Source: Planktomarina sp.
GTDB taxonomy: Bacteria > Pseudomonadota > Alphaproteobacteria > Rhodobacterales > Rhodobacteraceae
DNA: 58,287 bases
Reading direction: 5' to 3'
Assembly: GCA_020629775.1 (NCBI GenBank)
Contig: JAHDCP010000005.1
Coordinates: forward strand, 1 to 58,287
The notes below the pieces were generated by a model, which made no database searches, was not told the origin of the DNA, and saw only the letters and a program-made list of their open reading frames with translations. Position numbers and translations under genes: made by a program. The first letter of the stretch is position 1; every line of letters begins with the position of its first letter. This document shows, piece by piece, positions 53,583-58,287 of the stretch.

Positions 53583-54359
53583 TCAGATGGTGGCGTTGGT
53601 GCCACCGCCGTCCAGAAGAATGTTTTGTCCGACGATGAAGCCGGCGTGTTGGCTGCACAAAAATGCGCAAGCTGCACCAAATTCTTCGGCTGTTCCGTAA
53701 CGGCGTGCCGGGATCGTGGCTTGGCGTTGGGCTTGCGCGTCTTCCATGGAAATGCCTTGGGCATTCACCACACCGGTATCCAACGCCACTGCGCGATCTG
53801 TGGCGTGGATGCCGGGCAACAGATTGTTGATTGTCACACCCTTTTCGGCCACTTGGCGCGCGGTACCCGCCACATATCCGGTCAGGCCCGTGCGGGCCGC
53901 ATTGGACAGGCCCAAAACTGGAATGGGCGCTTTGACCGATTGGCTGGTGATATTCACCACCCGGCCCCATCCACGATCCATCATTCCCGGAAGAACAGCT
54001 TTCATCAGGGCGATGGGGGTCAGCATGTTGGCATCCAGTGCTGCGATGAAATCGCTTCGGTCCCAATCATGCCACATGCCGGGGGGCGGACCGCCTGCAT
54101 TATTCACCAAAATATCCACTTGCCCTGCCGCTTCCAAGACTTGGGCTTGGCCGTCTTCAGTGGTGATGTCACAGGCCACGGTGGTGACATCCACACCCAA
54201 GCCGCGCAGTTCAGATGCGGTGGCTTCCAATGCATCAGCCCCGCGGGCATTCAAGACCACGTTCACGCCTTCTGCGGCCAATGCGGCGGCGCAACCACGA
54301 CCCAAACCCTTGGAGGATGCGCAAACCAGCGCCTTTTTCCCTGAAATTCCCATGTCCAC
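53583..54359 (-). CDS. SDR-family oxidoreductase with atypical active site
   Basis: 258 residues with a short-chain dehydrogenase/reductase fold: CASSKGLGRGCAAALA replaces the usual TGxxxGxG loop, CDITTEDGQAQV, ILVNNAGGPP, then S139/S141 in NITSQS. The catalytic YxxxK is absent: S152 and R156 occupy those positions (LSNAARTGL). This fits an SDR subgroup related to 3-oxoacyl-ACP reductases with altered catalytic residues; the reaction is unknown. GTG 54359 is preferred to ATG 54353 because AGGAGA is correctly spaced for it. Confidence 0.8.
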   Translation of the reverse strand: MDMGISGKKALVCASSKGLGRGCAAALAAEGVNVVLNARGADALEATASELRGLGVDVTTVACDITTEDGQAQVLEAAGQVDILVNNAGGPPPGMWHDWDRSDFIAALDANMLTPIALMKAVLPGMMDRGWGRVVNITSQSVKAPIPVLGLSNAARTGLTGYVAGTARQVAEKGVTINNLLPGIHATDRAVALDTGVVNAQGISMEDAQAQRQATIPARRYGTAEEFGAACAFLCSQHAGFIVGQNILLDGGGTNATI

Positions 54360-54471
54360 GGCGATCTCTCCTGAATAATCTTGTTGATACGCAGCCCCGC
54401 GTTGACGGGGCGTTCACGAATTCATAGCTTAATACCAACAACCGTCCATCCAGAAACGGCCCCAAACACCC

Positions 54472-55464
54472 ATGACCGCCCAAAAACCAGCCCCCCTGCG
54501 CACGCTCAAAGTTTTTGAGGCCGGAGATTTGAAAGTGACATCTGGGGCAAACTTTGGCGACGCCATGTCCTTTGCGGATGAATTGATCTTGGACGATGTG
54601 TATCAAATTCACGCAGACGCCAGCCCCGACACGCTGTCGTTGTCGCTGATCACTGGGACAGAACGGTTCAAGGTTTCCGCCGAAACAACCCTGGGCACCC
54701 CCGGCAACACTGTCCACCTAGATTGCGCCTTAACGCTGATGGCCCCGGACGGGACCACATTTGAAGCCATGATCTTTGTGGAAGTTGAAGATCGCATGGC
54801 CATGGCCATCTATTTCCTACCGTTGGCCGCAGTGAAACCCAAAACGGATTACCGCTTGGTGGGTCTGACCCGGGAAGACTGCATGAAACGGTTGGCCCAA
54901 TCGGCGTCTGTGGCATTCACCAAAGGCACGCACATCACCAAAGCAGATGGTCGCCAAGTCGCCATCGAAGACCTGTCCCCCGGCGATATGATTTTAACCC
55001 GCAACAATGGGCCAAAAGAATTGCAATGGGTGGGCCAAGATACCACGCGCGCTGTGGGGGACTTTGCGCCGATCTTGATCCGCGAAGGGGCCATGAACAA
55101 CAGCCGCGATTTGCTGATTTCGCCAGATCACCGCTTGTTTGTGTATCAACGCACCGACAAGCTGGGCACCGGCCGCAAGCAAGTGATGATCAAAGCGCGG
55201 CATTTGGTGAACGGCGACACAGTGCTGCGCCAAGAAGGCGGCTTCGTGGAATATTACCAACTTCTGTTTGATAATCATTACATCGTTTATGCGGAAGGGA
55301 TCGCCACAGAAAGCACCCTGATCGATGATCGCACCCAAGCGGCGCTGCCCCAAGACGTGGGATCACAGCCCCACGAAGACACGCGCCACCGCGATTTGGA
55401 GTTGACGGACGTGGAAAATGAAATGGATTTGGCGCGCAAGCTGAAAGAAGCGTCCCAACGGTAA
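54472..55464 (+). CDS. Hint-domain protein lacking the nucleophilic cysteine
   Basis: 330 residues: an N-terminal beta-rich domain (about 10-135) and a C-terminal Hint (Hedgehog/intein) domain (about 147-290). The Hint start VAFTKGTHI has Ala148 where the family has Cys or Ser; IEDLSPGDMILTRNNGP, LQWVGQD and LLISPDHRLFV (H220) are otherwise typical of the Rhodobacterales Hint proteins. No signal peptide is seen. Self-cleavage through an N-terminal acyl shift appears impossible. Function unknown. Confidence 0.8.
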   Translation: MTAQKPAPLRTLKVFEAGDLKVTSGANFGDAMSFADELILDDVYQIHADASPDTLSLSLITGTERFKVSAETTLGTPGNTVHLDCALTLMAPDGTTFEAMIFVEVEDRMAMAIYFLPLAAVKPKTDYRLVGLTREDCMKRLAQSASVAFTKGTHITKADGRQVAIEDLSPGDMILTRNNGPKELQWVGQDTTRAVGDFAPILIREGAMNNSRDLLISPDHRLFVYQRTDKLGTGRKQVMIKARHLVNGDTVLRQEGGFVEYYQLLFDNHYIVYAEGIATESTLIDDRTQAALPQDVGSQPHEDTRHRDLELTDVENEMDLARKLKEASQR

Positions 55465-55498
55465 AATTGTGAACGCGCCAACATCCAGATGGCAAGTG

Positions 55499-56731
55499 TT
55501 AGCCTGTACGAACGGTCCCGTCCGCAATCCAATCATCCAATACAGCCAGGGCCGCTTCGGCAAATCCAGCGTCATTGATATGGCTGTCCACCACCGTTAT
55601 CGCAGCGGGTGCTTGGATGGCTTTGCCCATTTCATCCACCATGGCGGCCAGCCCGTCTGGGTCATGGGCTTCCCCGCCGGGGCGATCCCATTCTTCAACG
55701 CCGCCTTTGGGCATCAAAACATGCACAGGGCCCTTGGCCCCTGCCAAACGTGACGCGATGTCTTGCACCAAGGCGCGGCGTTCATCGGGTGACAGTCCAG
55801 ATGATTTTATCAACCGATTGTGGGCGTGAAACGGGCGGTCCGTGTATGCATCCGGGATATCTTGCCATCCGGCAAAATCAATCAAGTCAGCGCAGCCGGG
55901 GGCCACGATTTGCGGTATCCCTGCAGCACCTGCGTTGGTCAGACGGTCGGGGCCTGCATTGATGACAGACCCCACCATCAGGTTGGCCAATTCAGGCAAA
56001 GCAAAGTCCATAACGGCCGCAAAATACCCGTCCCGGGCCAACGCTTCGAACGCCATGCCGCCCATGCCTGTGGCGTGAAAGACGGCCACTTCAAACCCAC
56101 GGTCTTGCAACGGATCACGCAACTGCTTCATGTAAGACAAACACGACGACCCAAGGCTGGTCATGCCAATAACAGGACGATCTGCCGCCGGGGGGTCCAC
56201 GGCTTTGGCCGCCCCCAACACAGCGCCCGCCGCTTGGGATAAGGACGATTTGCACACCGAATTCAGGCCGAACAATCCCCCCGCCCACAAGATCATTTGA
56301 ATGTCTGGGCTTAAACGATCGGGCGGTATCATCGGCGAAAAGGACACTGTCGACACCACGTATTTCGGCACGCCCATGGGAAGCGCCTGCGCACAATCCA
56401 GCGCCAAGTCCGTGCCCATGGTGCCCCCCAAGGCAATCATACCGTCAATGGCACCATCAGCATGCAATTTGGCCGTAAGCGACGCTGCCCCGCGCGCCAT
56501 AATTTGCATGGCAGAATTTTCGTCACCACTGTCAATGGCGACCTGGATCGTGGATCCTGCTGCCGCCGTCACATCATGTTTGGACAAATCAGTTGGCCGT
56601 GACGGATCCCCCAGCACGCTGACATCCATGGACACAACGCCCCCGCCCTGCGCCGCAATACAATCGCAGATGTAATGCAGTTCTTCGTCTTTGGTGTCGT
56701 ATGTGCCAATCACAAGAATTGTCTTGGTCAT
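55499..56731 (-). CDS. Tm-1-like ATP-binding domain protein (UPF0261)
   Basis: 410 residues from ATG 56731 after AAAGGA; 49 further in-frame codons upstream lie within hpaH and lack family similarity. The opening ILVIGTYDTKDEELHYICD and GMIALGGTMGTDLALDCAQ mark the Tm-1-like/UPF0261 family, with a second domain in the C-terminal half (VPPKGGVEEWD-like block LMPKGGVEEWDRPGGE). The family's reaction is not firmly known. It follows hpaH in the same direction, 28 bases on. Confidence 0.9.
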   Translation of the reverse strand: MTKTILVIGTYDTKDEELHYICDCIAAQGGGVVSMDVSVLGDPSRPTDLSKHDVTAAAGSTIQVAIDSGDENSAMQIMARGAASLTAKLHADGAIDGMIALGGTMGTDLALDCAQALPMGVPKYVVSTVSFSPMIPPDRLSPDIQMILWAGGLFGLNSVCKSSLSQAAGAVLGAAKAVDPPAADRPVIGMTSLGSSCLSYMKQLRDPLQDRGFEVAVFHATGMGGMAFEALARDGYFAAVMDFALPELANLMVGSVINAGPDRLTNAGAAGIPQIVAPGCADLIDFAGWQDIPDAYTDRPFHAHNRLIKSSGLSPDERRALVQDIASRLAGAKGPVHVLMPKGGVEEWDRPGGEAHDPDGLAAMVDEMGKAIQAPAAITVVDSHINDAGFAEAALAVLDDWIADGTVRTG

Positions 56732-56759
56732 GATTTTTCCTTTCGCAGCCCCATCCGCG

Positions 56760-57560
56760 TTACGCGAAAGTGATATCCACGCGGCCAAAGTCCCCAAAAT
56801 CTGCGCTGATTTCTGTGCCGCTTGGGCATTCCACAGGGCGAATAAAACTGCCTGACAAAATGATGTGACCGGGTTCAATACTTTGCCCGTAACCCGCCAT
56901 GCGCCGCGCCAGCCACACTACACTTTCCACCGGATCGTTCAGCACCCCTGCCCCAAGTCCGGTTTCTTCCACTTCGCCATTGCGGGACGTGATGGCCCCG
57001 ACCCAACGCAAATCAAAGGCGTCGACAGCGTGGCGCTGAGCACCCAAAACCACGCCCGCGTTGGCGGCGTTGTCAGCGATGGTGTCATGGACTTTGCGGG
57101 TTTGTCCGGTGTCGGGGTCCATACGTACAATGCGGGTGTCCAAAATCTCGATCGAAGGGCAAACGTAATCGGTGGCGGCGATCACATCTGCACGGGTCAC
57201 ATTTGCACCCGCCAATGCGGATTTCATCACAAAGGCAATTTCCGCTTCAATCCGCGGCTGGATAAACCGCCCCGCGGGAACCGTTGCGCCGTGATCAAAC
57301 GCCATATCATCAAACAAAATACCGCTGTCGGGGATATCGATTTTTAAGGCGTATTGCATGGCCTTCGATGTAAGACCGATTTTCCAGCCAATCACCGAAC
57401 GCCCCGCCGCCAACTTGGCTTTATAGATTGCGTTTTGAATAGCGTATGCGTCGTCCATGCCCATGTCAGGGAACTGCTTGGTCAAAAGCCCTGTCTGAAC
57501 ACCGCTGGCCTCTGCCGCCAAAAGATCTGCAGCGGCTTGGGCGTGGTCTGCGGGCGTCAT
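56760..57560 (-). CDS. hpaH: 2-oxo-hept-4-ene-1,7-dioate hydratase family
   Basis: 266-residue hydratase of the MhpD/HpaH family that hydrates 2-oxo-alkenoate intermediates in meta-cleavage pathways. Blocks seen are DAYAIQNAIYKAKLAAGRSV, GWKIGLTSKAMQ, the metal-ligand acids in PRIEAEIAFVMK, and LSGSFIRPVECP. Pairing with an hpaG-like isomerase supports the homoprotocatechuate branch, but MhpD-type substrates cannot be excluded. It overlaps the upstream gene by four bases. Confidence 0.88.
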   Translation of the reverse strand: MTPADHAQAAADLLAAEASGVQTGLLTKQFPDMGMDDAYAIQNAIYKAKLAAGRSVIGWKIGLTSKAMQYALKIDIPDSGILFDDMAFDHGATVPAGRFIQPRIEAEIAFVMKSALAGANVTRADVIAATDYVCPSIEILDTRIVRMDPDTGQTRKVHDTIADNAANAGVVLGAQRHAVDAFDLRWVGAITSRNGEVEETGLGAGVLNDPVESVVWLARRMAGYGQSIEPGHIILSGSFIRPVECPSGTEISADFGDFGRVDITFA

Positions 57561-58287
57561 GGGGCTTCATCCGCGATGGTGTTGCGCAAGGTGCCGATGG
57601 TGTTCACCTCCACCTCCACCACGTCACCTGGGGCCAAGAACTGTGGTGGATCAAGCCGCGCACCGGATCCCGTGGGGGTGCCTGTCACAATCACATCGCC
57701 CGGCTGCAATTCCATAAAGGTGGAGATATATTCAATTTCGCGGCGGATTGGGTGCATCATCCGGGACAGAACGTCGTCTTGGCGGACTTCGCCGTTCACA
57801 CGGGTGATAATGCGCGCATCATCCAATTGGGCGGCGTCCGTGAACGGCACCAGCCATGGGCCAAGGGCGGCGGACCGGTCCCAGTTTTTGCCTTGGGTGA
57901 CGTTGAATTTCGCGTGGCGTACCCAATCGCGGATCGTGCCTTCGTTGCAAATGGTGATGGCCGCGATGTGGGCATAGGCATCTGCTTGGGTGATGCGGCG
58001 TCCGGGTTTACCAATCACAATGGCAACTTCGCCTTCGTAATCCAACTGGTGGCTTTCCGGTGGGCGGACTAAGGGGCGATTGTGGCCTGTGAACCCACTG
58101 GCAAAACGTGGGAACAAGGACATGAACTTGGGCTGTTCGCTGCCGTCTTTGTATTCGGCGTTGCGATCAGGAAAATTGACCCCCACGCACAGGATGCGCC
58201 GCGCATTGGGCAGCACCATATCGTATTCGAAATCAGTATGGGTGGCGGCTTTGCCTTCTGCGGCATCGGCCAAGGCCGCCAATCCAT
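57557..58287 (-). CDS. Fumarylacetoacetate hydrolase-family isomerase/hydrolase, partial (N-terminus beyond right edge)
   Basis: About 243 codons open to the right edge; the family has about 280, so some 40 N-terminal residues are missing, and the first codon seen is not a start. The FAH fold is clear: CVGVNFPDRNAEY, LDYEGEVAIVIGKPGR with the metal acids, NEGTIRDWVRH and VIVTGTPTGSGA. Candidates are 2-hydroxyhepta-2,4-diene-1,7-dioate isomerase (HpaG) or an acylpyruvate hydrolase. Overlap with hpaH suggests an operon whose upstream genes lie outside the window. Confidence 0.88.
   Translation of the reverse strand, partial: GLAALADAAEGKAATHTDFEYDMVLPNARRILCVGVNFPDRNAEYKDGSEQPKFMSLFPRFASGFTGHNRPLVRPPESHQLDYEGEVAIVIGKPGRRITQADAYAHIAAITICNEGTIRDWVRHAKFNVTQGKNWDRSAALGPWLVPFTDAAQLDDARIITRVNGEVRQDDVLSRMMHPIRREIEYISTFMELQPGDVIVTGTPTGSGARLDPPQFLAPGDVVEVEVNTIGTLRNTIADEAP

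Noticed and set aside
57557-58282. Treating 58282 as the start of the FAH-family gene
   Set aside because: The codon there is TTG inside an open frame that continues to the edge, and the family has about 40 more N-terminal residues.

Overview
The window comes from an alphaproteobacterium of the order Rhodobacterales, most likely the marine Roseobacter lineage. The evidence is a SAM/SAH riboswitch in front of metK (a class known almost only from Rhodobacterales), the sarcosine oxidase order soxB-soxD-soxA, the Irr-type regulator beside fabA-fabB-fabI, the alr-mlaE-mlaF trio, and moderate GC with strong GC skew at third codon positions. I cannot name the species. Nearly all of the window is chromosomal housekeeping. 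I see no insertion sequence, phage gene, CRISPR array, tRNA or rRNA gene. No stretch over 300 bases lacks a gene.

Layout: 1-3.7 kb holds sarcosine oxidase (soxA is cut by the left edge). 3.8-8.4 kb holds cytochrome c biogenesis (ccmI), ruvX, a DUF1289 protein, and a reverse-strand group of a PhyH-like dioxygenase, a TauE/SafE permease and dusA. 8.5-15.2 kb is the least ordinary segment. An ABC protein with membrane segments and a HlyD-type adaptor are transcribed away from a DUF3131 protein and an exported protein of unknown family; the ABC ATPase lacks several catalytic residues. 15.2-23.1 kb is two long reverse-strand gene sets: phoH-ybeY-corC-lnt and riboswitch-metK-trmB-aroA-cmk. 23.2-26.7 kb holds a lipoprotein and an OmpA-like protein sharing a short cysteine/tryptophan motif, miaB, and a possible glycosyltransferase.

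26.7-32.4 kb holds irr, divergent from fabA-fabB-fabI-RDD, then glutaryl-CoA dehydrogenase and two small proteins. 32.6-36.1 kb holds pyrC, pyrE and dnaB; the dnaB leader carries an exact DnaA box, two near matches and a CtrA-type site. 36.2-46.6 kb holds a sterol-desaturase-family hydroxylase, an exported agmatine-deiminase-family enzyme, alr, an Mla-type lipid transporter pair, a membrane/coiled-coil protein, pqiA, radA, cvpA and purF. 46.7-49.2 kb holds a DUF815 ATPase and tatC-tatB-tatA. The right end is more accessory: a YafY-like regulator, an FbpC-like ABC ATPase without permeases, an ArsM-type arsenite methyltransferase, an AlkC-like DNA glycosylase, an atypical SDR, a Hint-domain protein without its nucleophile, and a partial aromatic meta-cleavage set (Tm-1-like, hpaH, hpaG).

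Three intergenic spacers carry a structured repeat (AAATAC, hairpin, ACA(A)AACATC, hairpin) whose stems vary by paired substitutions. The best candidates for undescribed biology are the divergent ABC/HlyD - DUF3131 module and this repeat family.
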